From: Acidobacteriota bacterium
GTDB taxonomy: Bacteria; Acidobacteriota; Terriglobia; Terriglobales; Acidobacteriaceae
Reading direction: 5' to 3'
Assembly: GCA_021781255.1 (NCBI GenBank)
Contig: JAJXXG010000081.1
Span: 1-6,320, forward strand
DNA: 6,320 nucleotides
Below the pieces are notes generated by a model. That model was not told the DNA's origin. It did not search any database and was given only the letters and a program-made list of their open reading frames with translations. Of this stretch, positions 1 to 6,302 are shown piece after piece (the stretch's first letter is position 1; each line of letters begins with the position of its first letter). A program made the position numbers and the translations under genes.

Positions 1-36
1 CTCCAGCCTCCGGTGGGCGCGAGCGCCGCGCACTGA
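1..36 (+). CDS. Possible 3' end of an upstream gene (partial)
   Basis: Frame 1 is open from the left edge and ends at TGA (34-36), followed at once by an in-register TAA (37-39), a tandem stop. It would encode a tail of eleven residues, LQPPVGASAAH, with mostly G or C third positions. The stop lies 11 bases before the GTG of the recombinase gene, which would suit an operon. The stretch is too short to identify. The other two forward frames are also open here, so this may not be coding at all. Confidence 0.3.
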   Translation, partial: LQPPVGASAAH

Positions 37-47
37 TAATCGGATGT

Positions 48-1097
48 GTGGACGCTCAAGGCAATCTGCCGCTCCTGAAGGACTACCAGGCCTATCTCCG
101 CGTGGAGAAGGGGCTGCGTCCATTGACCTGCGAGGCCTATGACAGTGATCTGAAGATTTTCGCCGAGTTCCTTGATGGGCGCCACGGGACGCTGCTGACG
201 GCATCGCAGCAGGACATTGCGGCGCTCCTCGAGCATCTGCGCGTCCACGGCATCGACTCCCGCTCGTCGGCGCGCAAGCTCAGTTGCCTGCGCGGTTTTT
301 ACAAGTGGCTCCTGCTTGACCGCCGCATCCATCACGATCCCACCGTGAATATTGAATCGCCGAAGGCATGGAAGGTGCTCCCCAAGTCGCTGGCCGAGCC
401 GGAAGTGGGCGAGATGCTGGAGCGCGCCGCGATGACGGCATCGCATCCCAAAGCGCAGGCCACCGAGCTGCGCGACCGCGCGATTCTGGAACTGCTGTAT
501 GCCGGCGGGCTGCGCGTATCCGAGGTGGCTTCGCTCACCACCGGAGATCTGGCCCTCGATGCGGGGCGCGTGCAGGTCAGGGGCAAAGGCGACAAGGAGC
601 GCATTGTGCCACTGGGTCGCAGCGCCATTGAGGCCATTGAAACCTATCTGCGCCAGGGGCGTCCGCATCTGGCGCGCATCAGCTCAAGCCGGCGGCCAGA
701 TGCCAGCAGGGCTGCATCGTCGCGCCTCAGCGAACCGAAGCAGGATGCCGTGCGGCTGTTTCTTTCGCTGCGCGGAATGCCGCTGACGCGCCAATGGATT
801 TGGCATCTGGTGAAGATGGCAAACAGCGCCGCCAGCCCGCACCGCCTGCGCCACAGTTGCGCCACGCACATGGTGGAGCACGGCGCTGATTTGCGCAGCG
901 TTCAGTTGCTGCTGGGCCACGCGGACATCTCCACCACGCAGATCTACACGCATCTTGCGCTGGGCCGGCTCAAAGCGGTTCACCGCATGCATCATCCGCG
1001 CGCGGCAGCAAGGACCGTGGGACCTGAGGCAGCACAGCAGCAGGATGATGCCACGGCCATCGGCGCGCATCAAGAACCGCAAGAGGAGACAACGTGA
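48..1097 (+). CDS. xerD: Tyrosine site-specific recombinase, XerD-like
   Basis: Tyrosine recombinase of the XerC/XerD family. XerD cuts and exchanges one strand pair at dif during resolution of chromosome dimers at the septum, and is activated by FtsK. Residues about 7-95 form the helical SAM-like core-binding domain ([14 protein letters not shown]). Residues about 115-310 form the catalytic domain. The catalytic set is complete: R156 (GGLRVSE), K180 (RGKGDKER), H265 and R268 (SPHRLRH), H291 (LLGH) and nucleophile Y300 (STTQIYTH). The ending [13 protein letters not shown] resembles the XerD tail (RLRQLHQQHHPRA in E. coli as I recall it) rather than the XerC one, which decides the name. Compared with E. 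coli XerD from memory, there is a Ser/Arg-rich insertion of about 20 residues near 212-234, a segment about 7 residues shorter just before HRLRH, and a tail of about 30 polar residues after HHPRA. The GTG start gives the normal family N-terminus. Its Shine-Dalgarno is poor and the frame is open to the window edge, so an upstream start is possible. The stop overlaps the xerC start by 4 bp. Confidence 0.9.
   Translation: MDAQGNLPLLKDYQAYLRVEKGLRPLTCEAYDSDLKIFAEFLDGRHGTLLTASQQDIAALLEHLRVHGIDSRSSARKLSCLRGFYKWLLLDRRIHHDPTVNIESPKAWKVLPKSLAEPEVGEMLERAAMTASHPKAQATELRDRAILELLYAGGLRVSEVASLTTGDLALDAGRVQVRGKGDKERIVPLGRSAIEAIETYLRQGRPHLARISSSRRPDASRAASSRLSEPKQDAVRLFLSLRGMPLTRQWIWHLVKMANSAASPHRLRHSCATHMVEHGADLRSVQLLLGHADISTTQIYTHLALGRLKAVHRMHHPRAAARTVGPEAAQQQDDATAIGAHQEPQEETT
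1083..1088 (+). promoter_or_regulatory. Ribosome binding site of xerC inside the end of xerD
   Basis: GAGGAG lies 5 bases before the GTG at 1094 and inside the last codons of xerD. It fixes the GTG start of xerC. With the GTGA stop/start overlap (1094-1097), it suggests translational coupling of the two recombinases. Confidence 0.75.
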
Positions 1098-2083
1098 GCG
1101 CGAAAGCCGCCTCTGCGCCGGCCTCTGCGCCCACCTCTGCGCTGGACTCGCTCGTGAGCGGGTATCTGCGCATGCTGGCCAACGAGCGCGGCGCCTCCGC
1201 ACACACGCTGCGCGCGTATGAGCGCGAGTTGCATGGCTTTGCTGCTTATATTGCAGAGTTGCACGGAAGCGCGCAAACCGCCGATCGCATCGAGCACACG
1301 CATATCCGCGCCTATCTTGGCACGTTGTATGAGCGCGGGCTCTCAAAAGCCTCGGCGGCACGGGCGCTGGCGGCCATTCGCAGTTGGTTCAAGTGGCTGG
1401 CGCGCGCCGGGCATGTGGAGCAGAACGTGGCCTCGCTGGTGTCCACGCCGCGGCTGCCCAAGCACCTGCCGCGCGTTCCCTCCATAGAGCAGATGAACCG
1501 CGTGGTGGATACCGTGAACAAAGACGCGGCTAGCTGGCCCGCGCGCGATAAAGCAATCATGGAACTGCTCTATGGCTGCGGCATCCGCAACGCCGAGCTT
1601 ACCGGCCTGAACCTCGAAGACATCCACTGGGCCAACGAAGCGATCCTGGTGCGCGGCAAAGGGCAAAAGCAGCGCTACGTTCCCCTGGGCGATGCCGCGG
1701 CCTTGGCCTTGCGCGCCTATTTAGCCGAGCGCTCCGCGCGCCTGGCTGCAGGCAGCGACACGCGAGGCCCGGAGACTCCGGCTTTGTTCGTCAATTTGCA
1801 GTTGAGGGGCCTCAACAAAGCCGGCGGCCAGGCGCGCCTGACCACACGCAGCGTGGGCCGAATTGTCAAGCGCATCGCCATTCTGCGCGGCCTCTCAGCC
1901 GATGTGCATCCGCACACCCTGCGCCATGCCTTCGGAACGCACCTGCTGGAAGAAGGCGCCGACCTGCGCGCCATTCAGGAATTGCTGGGCCACGAGCGCC
2001 TCTCGACGACACAGCGTTATACGCAACTCACCACGGCGCAGTTAACGCAGGTCTATGACCGCACGCATCCGCGCGCGCGATAG
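1094..2083 (+). CDS. xerC: Tyrosine site-specific recombinase, XerC-like
   Basis: Second tyrosine recombinase, the expected partner of the gene just upstream in a XerCD heterotetramer acting on dif. After a low-complexity Ala/Ser/Pro leader (residues 6-17), the core-binding domain spans about 18-120 ([33 protein letters not shown]). The catalytic domain spans about 130-320. All catalytic residues are visible: R165 (GCGIRNAEL), K189 (RGKGQKQR), H274 and R277 ([16 protein letters not shown]), H300 (LLGH) and nucleophile Y309 ([10 protein letters not shown]). The ending [13 protein letters not shown] matches the XerC-type tail (VYDAAHPRAK as I recall it), which is why it is called XerC and not a second XerD. 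Length is 329 residues, slightly over the usual 300 because of the N-terminal leader and the stretch at 213-247. GTG start with a strong GAGGAG. It overlaps xerD by 4 bp and is probably co-transcribed with it. The orthology is an inference; a lineage-specific integrase pair is less likely given the housekeeping neighbours. Confidence 0.9.
   Translation: MSAKAASAPASAPTSALDSLVSGYLRMLANERGASAHTLRAYERELHGFAAYIAELHGSAQTADRIEHTHIRAYLGTLYERGLSKASAARALAAIRSWFKWLARAGHVEQNVASLVSTPRLPKHLPRVPSIEQMNRVVDTVNKDAASWPARDKAIMELLYGCGIRNAELTGLNLEDIHWANEAILVRGKGQKQRYVPLGDAAALALRAYLAERSARLAAGSDTRGPETPALFVNLQLRGLNKAGGQARLTTRSVGRIVKRIAILRGLSADVHPHTLRHAFGTHLLEEGADLRAIQELLGHERLSTTQRYTQLTTAQLTQVYDRTHPRAR
1109..1144 (+). 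repeat. Three 12-bp tandem repeats in the 5' end of xerC
   Basis: Three consecutive 12-bp units (1109-1120, 1121-1132, 1133-1144) share the core CCTCTGCGC. They are in frame and encode [12 protein letters not shown], residues 6-17 of XerC. Being a multiple of 3 they can expand or contract without a frameshift, and they lengthen the leader before the core-binding domain. Confidence 0.85.
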
Positions 2084-2106
2084 AGCCGGCGCTGCCGCAG
2101 CCGCAA
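2084..2106. other. 23-bp convergent intergenic gap
   Basis: This is all that separates the xerC TAG (2081-2083, + strand) from the TGA (2107-2109) of the Wzi-family gene on the - strand. The only dyad seen is GCTG-CCG-CAGC (2091-2101), a 4-bp stem that does not extend and has no T-tract on either strand. No intrinsic terminator is evident, so transcripts from the two sides may run into one another. Confidence 0.6.
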
Positions 2107-3882
2107 TCAGAAGCTCGTCTTGCGCTCAGGGAACCACGTCAGCCGAATGTTGGTTGTGGTCACCGTATGCTGCCCGGGCAGATAGATGGGAGCCTTCCAG
2201 TGTTCCAGCGCAAAGCTGCCATCGACCTCAAAGTCGCGCCCGATGCGCTTCACTGCCTGGAAGTTGATGTCGTTTAGCGTTGTTCCACCGGGAATGAAGT
2301 CTTTCGCCGCTTTCTGGTTGCGGAGCCCTATCTGAATCCATTCATTTCCGCTGAGGTGGTAGGTGATCCAGCCCTGGCCGCCCTTATCTTCGCGCCCGAT
2401 CCAGTCGCCGAAGAGCATGCCCTTGTTCGTATAGCCCTGCTTCTGAATCGTCTCCCAGTACATGAAATGGCCGCCGTTGCTGTTGGAAACAGACGGATCG
2501 GTGGAGACGGCTTCCACGCGCACATCCAGCTTGGGAACGCCGGGCACGTGAGATAGATACAGTCCGGGGCGGATGGCGGCGCGCCGCGGTGCATCGATGG
2601 GTGAGACGTCATCATGCACCTCCGAATCGCTGTAGAGCGTGAGCCATTTGCGCACGAAGGGAAGCCGGTATGAAAAGTCGAACGCGCCAAAGCGAGCGCC
2701 GGGATCGTTGCGGCTGTTCTTCACCGCGGAGGTTGGCGCACTGAAGCTGAAAAAACTCTTCAGGAACGAGTGCAGCGTGATCGGCACGTGGCCCTTGCCG
2801 CCCCAGATGACCGTGCGCTCAAAGCCGAACTCCAGATTCTCCGTCGGGCGAAAGCTGATCTTCTCCATGTGCATCCACGGAGAGTTCGGCGCGACGTGCC
2901 CTTTCAACGATCCGACGATGAAGTCATAGCGAAAGGGGCCGGTGATCCATGAGAGGCCCGGCACATGCAGCGGCTCGATGCGGTCAATGCGGAATGTGTA
3001 GATGTTCTCCGCGTTGTTGGAGTACGCCATGCCGCCGCCAAGAGCAGGCCCAAGCCACTCGTCCTGCTTGCCGAATGCAATCTCGTGATTCAGCACCTTT
3101 GCGGAGACGTAGGCTTCCATCACGCGCCCGTCCGTGACAGAAGAGATGGGACCCCGCGGGATGGTTGCCTGGTTGTAGGGCAGGCCGGTGACAGGGTTGA
3201 TGTAGGGAACCTGGTCAATGGCTGAGAGCTGCTGAGCCAGCGCGGACGAGTAGCCCGCCGCCGAGGGCGAGCCCTGAAACTCGCCGCGCGCATACAGCAT
3301 GAATCGCCCGGCTCCAACGTAGCCGCTCGCGCCCGTGTAGTTGTTGAAGCCGCCCGCGTAGGGCCGGCCATAGTCGTTGATGATGGTCTGGCCCAGATGA
3401 AAGCTGTCGCGCAACGGCGTGCCCGAAATGCCGCGCGCAATCGTGTAGACCGACTCGAGGTGCGCATGCCCCTGCAGCGTTCCGCAAGGGCCTTCCATAT
3501 CCCGACTCAGCTCCTGGTTCAGCGCTTCGTAGATTCCCTGCGCTTCATCGGTGGCCGTGCCGGGGTCTGCATCGTCAATGCGGGCGCCCGCCTGCTCCAG
3601 CATGTGACTCACGCTGGAGCGTGTCCAGGGGCGCATGCCAAGAAACACATTGTCGACAAAGCCCAGCGAATAAAGCCGCATCATGGCGGGATACACCCAG
3701 CTATCCACGGGGATGAAGGGCGAATCCATCACCGAAGGCTCGCAGACGGGCGTGGGACGGCTGGGATCGATCCTTGCCTGCGCGGCCGCCACCAAAGGGT
3801 TTGCGGTTATCACCAGGAGTCCTGCCAGCAGAGTCATCCATTGAATAACAGGGGGAATAGTCACACTTCGACTCACCTTCAT
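2107..3882 (-). CDS. Capsule assembly Wzi family outer-membrane beta-barrel protein
   Basis: Predicted secreted outer-membrane protein of the capsule-assembly Wzi family (the Pfam family named for Wzi). In enterobacteria Wzi is a barrel lectin that helps anchor group 1 capsule to the cell surface. Whether this acidobacterial relative does so is an inference. Residues 1-36 look like a Sec signal peptide: K2 and R5, a hydrophobic stretch at about 12-34, and likely cleavage after AQA (34-36). Residues 56-88 carry the family-like core FIPVDSWVYP...GMRPWTR, followed by a helical periplasmic segment (about 90-130). The rest is rich in alternating aromatic strands with Gly/Asn turns, as in a barrel (FGKQDEWLGPALGGGMAY; WGGKGHVPITLHSF). 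The protein ends RLTWFPERKTSF, with a C-terminal Phe typical of barrel substrates of BAM. Two cysteines only, C47 and C133, remain in the mature chain. At 591 residues it is longer than the roughly 480 of enterobacterial Wzi. No other polysaccharide gene is in the window. The ATG has GAGGG only 1 base upstream, unusually close. GTG at codon 7 is an alternative start but would strip the basic residues from the signal peptide. Confidence 0.83.
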   Translation of the reverse strand: MKVSRSVTIPPVIQWMTLLAGLLVITANPLVAAAQARIDPSRPTPVCEPSVMDSPFIPVDSWVYPAMMRLYSLGFVDNVFLGMRPWTRSSVSHMLEQAGARIDDADPGTATDEAQGIYEALNQELSRDMEGPCGTLQGHAHLESVYTIARGISGTPLRDSFHLGQTIINDYGRPYAGGFNNYTGASGYVGAGRFMLYARGEFQGSPSAAGYSSALAQQLSAIDQVPYINPVTGLPYNQATIPRGPISSVTDGRVMEAYVSAKVLNHEIAFGKQDEWLGPALGGGMAYSNNAENIYTFRIDRIEPLHVPGLSWITGPFRYDFIVGSLKGHVAPNSPWMHMEKISFRPTENLEFGFERTVIWGGKGHVPITLHSFLKSFFSFSAPTSAVKNSRNDPGARFGAFDFSYRLPFVRKWLTLYSDSEVHDDVSPIDAPRRAAIRPGLYLSHVPGVPKLDVRVEAVSTDPSVSNSNGGHFMYWETIQKQGYTNKGMLFGDWIGREDKGGQGWITYHLSGNEWIQIGLRNQKAAKDFIPGGTTLNDINFQAVKRIGRDFEVDGSFALEHWKAPIYLPGQHTVTTTNIRLTWFPERKTSF

Positions 3883-3896
3883 ACCCTCACTCTACC

Positions 3897-3925
3897 ATTC
3901 GATTTCTTCCAGCAAGACAACTCAA
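3897..3925 (-). promoter_or_regulatory. Weak candidate promoter for the Wzi-family gene
   Basis: On the - strand a TTGAGT box (3920-3925) and a TCGAAT box (3897-3902) are separated by exactly 17 bases. Each matches 4 of 6 positions of the sigma-70 consensus. The -10 box would end 14 bases before the ATG, leaving a very short leader. Spacing is ideal but the boxes are mediocre. The 92-bp gap (3883-3974) holds nothing else recognisable, so the gene may instead be read from upstream. Confidence 0.22.
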
Positions 3926-3974
3926 GGCGTCGCCGTTCCAAGGGGCGGGCGAGCAAATGCGACAGGGAATCCAG

Positions 3975-4949
3975 TCAGTACAGAGCCTGACTCGTGCGTG
4001 CCTGGGTGGCTGCTTCCAGCTCCCGGCGAAACGCCGCGGCAATCTTGCGCTTGAGCGCCGGGTTGAACAATCCCTTGCGCAGAAGGTATGTCTCCATTCT
4101 GCGTATGGGATCCTGAGCCTCCGGCGGCTCTGACGCTTCCTTGCATGTTCCTTTGTGATTCTTGCACACGTAAGCTCTGCACTCAATCAGTGTGGGGCCT
4201 CGTCCCTGGCGCGCGCGCCCAATGGACTCGTAAGCGACGCGATAGACTGCCACGGCGTCCTGGCCATCCACGGTAAGCGCCGGGATTCGGCATGCCTGCG
4301 CATGGGCGGCAATCTCGTCGAACAGGGACTGTGCCGCGCGTTCTTCCGCCTCGGAGTACACATCCTGATGGCACACTAGCAGCAAAGGAAGCTGGTAAAG
4401 CCCGGCAAACGTAAGCACTTCGCGCCACGCTTCAATCGGAGCCGCATCATCCCCGCAGAGAGCTACGGTAATCTTGCCATTCAACTTCAGCTTCCACGCG
4501 CTGGCAACGCCGCAGGCAATGTTGAGCTGAGCGGCTGACGACGGAGCAGGCGGAATTACGTGCCCATGAGCGCCGCTGCTGCTTTGCATCCTGGAGCGCT
4601 TCGGTCCCTTGCCATTCTCAGTTGCCGCCAGACTTCGGAACACCGCCTTCAGCGGCATGCCCTTGATAAAACCAGCCGCAAAATCGCCGTGTGAAAGGCT
4701 GAGAGCGTCTTCCGGCAACAGGTCAACCAGCACACCCGCCAGAGCAGCCTCGCGGCCCGCGCAGTGCAGGCCCCCGACCCGCTTGCCAGGTTGCAGCGCG
4801 CGGGCGGCGTGCTGCGCAATCATGCGGCACTTCACCATGGCCGTGTATATCTCAAGCAGCTTCTCGCTGGAGATCAAAGAGAAACCTTTTCCGTCAGGCG
4901 GCGCTTCCGCGGCGGTGGTGGGTTCCTGCGCTGCTTTCCTGGCCGTCAT
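3975..4949 (-). CDS. Divergent E1-alpha-like thiamine-diphosphate dehydrogenase subunit
   Basis: Resembles the alpha subunit of 2-oxo acid dehydrogenase E1 (pyruvate, branched-chain or acetoin type), which binds thiamine diphosphate and decarboxylates a 2-oxo acid together with an E1-beta subunit. Start chosen at ATG 4947-4949 (324 residues). The open frame runs 50 codons further to 5099, but that part is Arg-rich, overlaps argJ and has no family character. Similarity begins near residue 28 (LLEIYTAMVKCRMI), then GLHCAGREAALAG (60-72), LSHGDFAAGFIKGMP (85-99), a glycine-poor loop at 110-138, the cofactor region 162-198 and GPTLIE (251-256) followed by DPI (280-282). The Mg/cofactor motif is altered: the usual GDG is GDD (166-168) and the usual NN about 27 residues later is QD (195-196), though spacing and Y198 fit. 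The usual YR before HG is LS, and the late Arg/His loop reads YVCKNHKGTCK (260-270). Nine cysteines are present. No E1-beta or E2 gene lies alongside. It could be a catalytically altered paralogue. Substrate cannot be told. GAGG lies 12 bases before the ATG, rather distant. Confidence 0.7.
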   Translation of the reverse strand: MTARKAAQEPTTAAEAPPDGKGFSLISSEKLLEIYTAMVKCRMIAQHAARALQPGKRVGGLHCAGREAALAGVLVDLLPEDALSLSHGDFAAGFIKGMPLKAVFRSLAATENGKGPKRSRMQSSSGAHGHVIPPAPSSAAQLNIACGVASAWKLKLNGKITVALCGDDAAPIEAWREVLTFAGLYQLPLLLVCHQDVYSEAEERAAQSLFDEIAAHAQACRIPALTVDGQDAVAVYRVAYESIGRARQGRGPTLIECRAYVCKNHKGTCKEASEPPEAQDPIRRMETYLLRKGLFNPALKRKIAAAFRRELEAATQARTSQALY

Positions 4950-4978
4950 GGTTGCTTCTGACCTCGTCTCCTGATGCG

Positions 4979-4984
4979 ATTTTA
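4979..4984 (-). promoter_or_regulatory. Candidate -10 element upstream of the E1-alpha-like gene
   Basis: TAAAAT on the - strand, a 5 of 6 match to TATAAT, starts 35 bases before the chosen ATG in a locally A/T-rich spot. No reasonable -35 box sits 16-18 bases upstream (AGCAGG or similar) and there is no extended TG motif. Very weak on its own. Confidence 0.2.
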
Positions 4985-5042
4985 GTTTGATGCGGAGATT
5001 GCCTGCTGCCGTTGCGGCCCTGCCCGGCGTTCTCTGCATAGC

Positions 5043-5061
5043 GCGGCACGTGGCGTGCCGC
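5043..5061 (-). terminator. Hairpin downstream of argJ, possible terminator
   Basis: Perfect 8-bp inverted repeat, GCGGCACG (5043-5050) and CGTGCCGC (5054-5061), around a 3-base loop. It lies 18 bases beyond the argJ stop on the - strand. The stem is G/C-rich and stable, but the - strand sequence that follows (GCTATGCAGAGA) has no T-tract, so it is not a classical intrinsic terminator. It could stabilise the 3' end of the argJ mRNA, pause polymerase, or attenuate read-through into the E1-alpha-like gene. Confidence 0.45.
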
Positions 5062-5079
5062 CCGCCGCCCGTCTTCAAC

Positions 5080-6291
5080 CTATGTCGAGTAGTCCGCATT
5101 GATGCGGATGTAGTCGTGCGTCAGGTCAGTTGTCCAGAAGATGCACGACCCCGCGCCCTGGTTGAGCTGGATGGTGATGGAAAACTCGGGCTGCTGCAGA
5201 TAGGCGTGGGCAGCGGCCTCGTCGAACTCCGCCGCTCGGCCCCCGCCGCGGCAGATGCGCTGCTCCCCAAACCAGATATCGATGCGCTCCGGGTCGATCG
5301 CCGCGCCGGAGTAGCCGATGGCCGCCACCAGCCGTCCCCAGTTGGGATCGCAGCCGGCCCATGCCGTCTTGACCAGCGGCGAGTGGGCTATGGCCTTGGC
5401 CACGCGCAGCGCGTCGGTATCCGATGCCGCACCCGCAATGCGTAATTCGACCACGTGCGTTATGCCTTCGCCGTCGGCGACAATCTGCCGGGCAAGCGAC
5501 GTGCACACCTGCGTGAGCGCAACGGTAAACTCCGCATTGTGCCCGCTGATATGCGCTCCGCTTGCGCCCGAAGCCATCAGCAGCACGGTGTCGTTGGTCG
5601 AGGTGTCGCCGTCGACGGAGATGCGGTTGAAGCTCACCTCGATGGCCTGGCGCAGATAGTGGTCCAGCGCCTTCGGTTCAATCGCCGCATCGGTAAGGAT
5701 GTACACCAGCATCGTGGCATGCGGAACGAGCTGCGGGTGAATCATTCCCGCGCCTTTGCCGAGGGCCGCGATGCGGACTTCCTTGCCGTCGATATCAAGG
5801 CGCGCGAAGGCCGTCTTCTCCACCGTGTCGGTGGTGAGAATGGCCTGCGCAACCTGCTGGAAGTGGTCGGACTCGGAGCCGATCGACGTGGCCATGCCGG
5901 GCAGGACCGCGATGAGCTTCTCCGCGGGCAGCGGCACGCCTATGATGCCCGTCGACGAGGGGAAGACCTCTTCCGGCTTGCAGCCGAAGACATCAGCGGC
6001 TGCGGTGCAGGTGGCGCGTGCCGCATCCAGCCCAGCCTTGCCGGCGGCGCAGTTGGCGTTGCCTGCGTTGATGGCGGCCACGCGCATGCGGCCGCCCGTG
6101 GCGCGCAGATGTTCCTTGTCCACCTGCAGCGGCGCTGCGGTCACGCGGTTGGCGGTAAAGACCGCGGCGGCGCTGGCCGGAGCATCGGCCACAATCAAGG
6201 CAAAGTCAGTGCGGCCGCTTTGCTTGAGCCCTGCTTTCGCAGCGCCGAAACGGAAGCCTTTGGGGATGAGGAATTGGGAAATGTCGCTCAT
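5080..6291 (-). CDS. argJ: Glutamate N-acetyltransferase / amino-acid acetyltransferase ArgJ
   Basis: Cytoplasmic enzyme of arginine synthesis. It moves the acetyl group from N-acetylornithine to glutamate, recycling it. Bifunctional members also make N-acetylglutamate from acetyl-CoA. The precursor cleaves itself between Ala192 and Thr193 (PHA/TML) into alpha and beta chains, and Thr193 becomes the nucleophile. Visible family motifs: TANRV (46-50), INAGNANCA (74-82), STG (113-115, with T114-G115 as the oxyanion hole), LGKGAGMIHP (177-186), ATML (192-195), SVDGDTSTND (225-234), ADGEG (272-276), KTAWAGCDPNWGR (308-320) and the C-terminal RINADYST with N398 and T403 of the active site. All key residues are intact, and 403 residues is normal. 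The start is firm: an in-frame TAA stands two codons before the ATG. The Shine-Dalgarno is weak. No other arg gene is in the window. Whether it is mono- or bifunctional cannot be told from sequence alone. The absence or presence of argA and argE elsewhere would bear on that. Confidence 0.97.
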   Translation of the reverse strand: MSDISQFLIPKGFRFGAAKAGLKQSGRTDFALIVADAPASAAAVFTANRVTAAPLQVDKEHLRATGGRMRVAAINAGNANCAAGKAGLDAARATCTAAADVFGCKPEEVFPSSTGIIGVPLPAEKLIAVLPGMATSIGSESDHFQQVAQAILTTDTVEKTAFARLDIDGKEVRIAALGKGAGMIHPQLVPHATMLVYILTDAAIEPKALDHYLRQAIEVSFNRISVDGDTSTNDTVLLMASGASGAHISGHNAEFTVALTQVCTSLARQIVADGEGITHVVELRIAGAASDTDALRVAKAIAHSPLVKTAWAGCDPNWGRLVAAIGYSGAAIDPERIDIWFGEQRICRGGGRAAEFDEAAAHAYLQQPEFSITIQLNQGAGSCIFWTTDLTHDYIRINADYST

Positions 6292-6302
6292 GGATTACTC
6301 AT
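6288..6302 (-). other. Four-codon mini-ORF overlapping the argJ start
   Basis: On the - strand ATG-AGT-AAT-CCA-TGA (MSNP) begins 11 bases before the argJ ATG and its TGA overlaps that ATG as ATGA. With no clear Shine-Dalgarno for argJ, ribosomes could in principle reinitiate here. It is equally likely to be chance. A TAA in the same frame at 6303-6305 shows it is not the tail of a longer upstream gene. Confidence 0.2.

Noticed and set aside
44..46. ATG at 44 as the xerD start
   Set aside because: It is in a different frame from the recombinase. The in-frame GTG at 48 gives the normal XerD N-terminal length.
684..1361. 225-residue open frame on the - strand opposite xerD/xerC
   Set aside because: It lies antisense to two well-supported recombinases, is Arg/Ala/Cys-rich without family motifs, and is explained by high-GC shadow coding.
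48..2083. Mobile element or integron carrying the recombinase pair
   Set aside because: No terminal inverted repeats, target-site duplications, attC-like sites or cargo are seen, codon use matches the neighbours, and both proteins have housekeeping XerC/XerD tails.
2084..2106. Bidirectional terminator between xerC and the Wzi-family gene
   Set aside because: The only dyad is a 4-bp stem that cannot be extended, without T-tracts on either strand.
3397..3990. 197-residue open frame on the + strand opposite the Wzi-family gene
   Set aside because: Antisense to a gene with signal peptide, family core and C-terminal barrel signature. No motifs of its own.
4950..5099. 50-codon N-terminal extension of the E1-alpha-like frame
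   Set aside because: It overlaps the end of argJ and the hairpin, is Arg-rich like a random GC frame, and the family match begins after the internal ATG.
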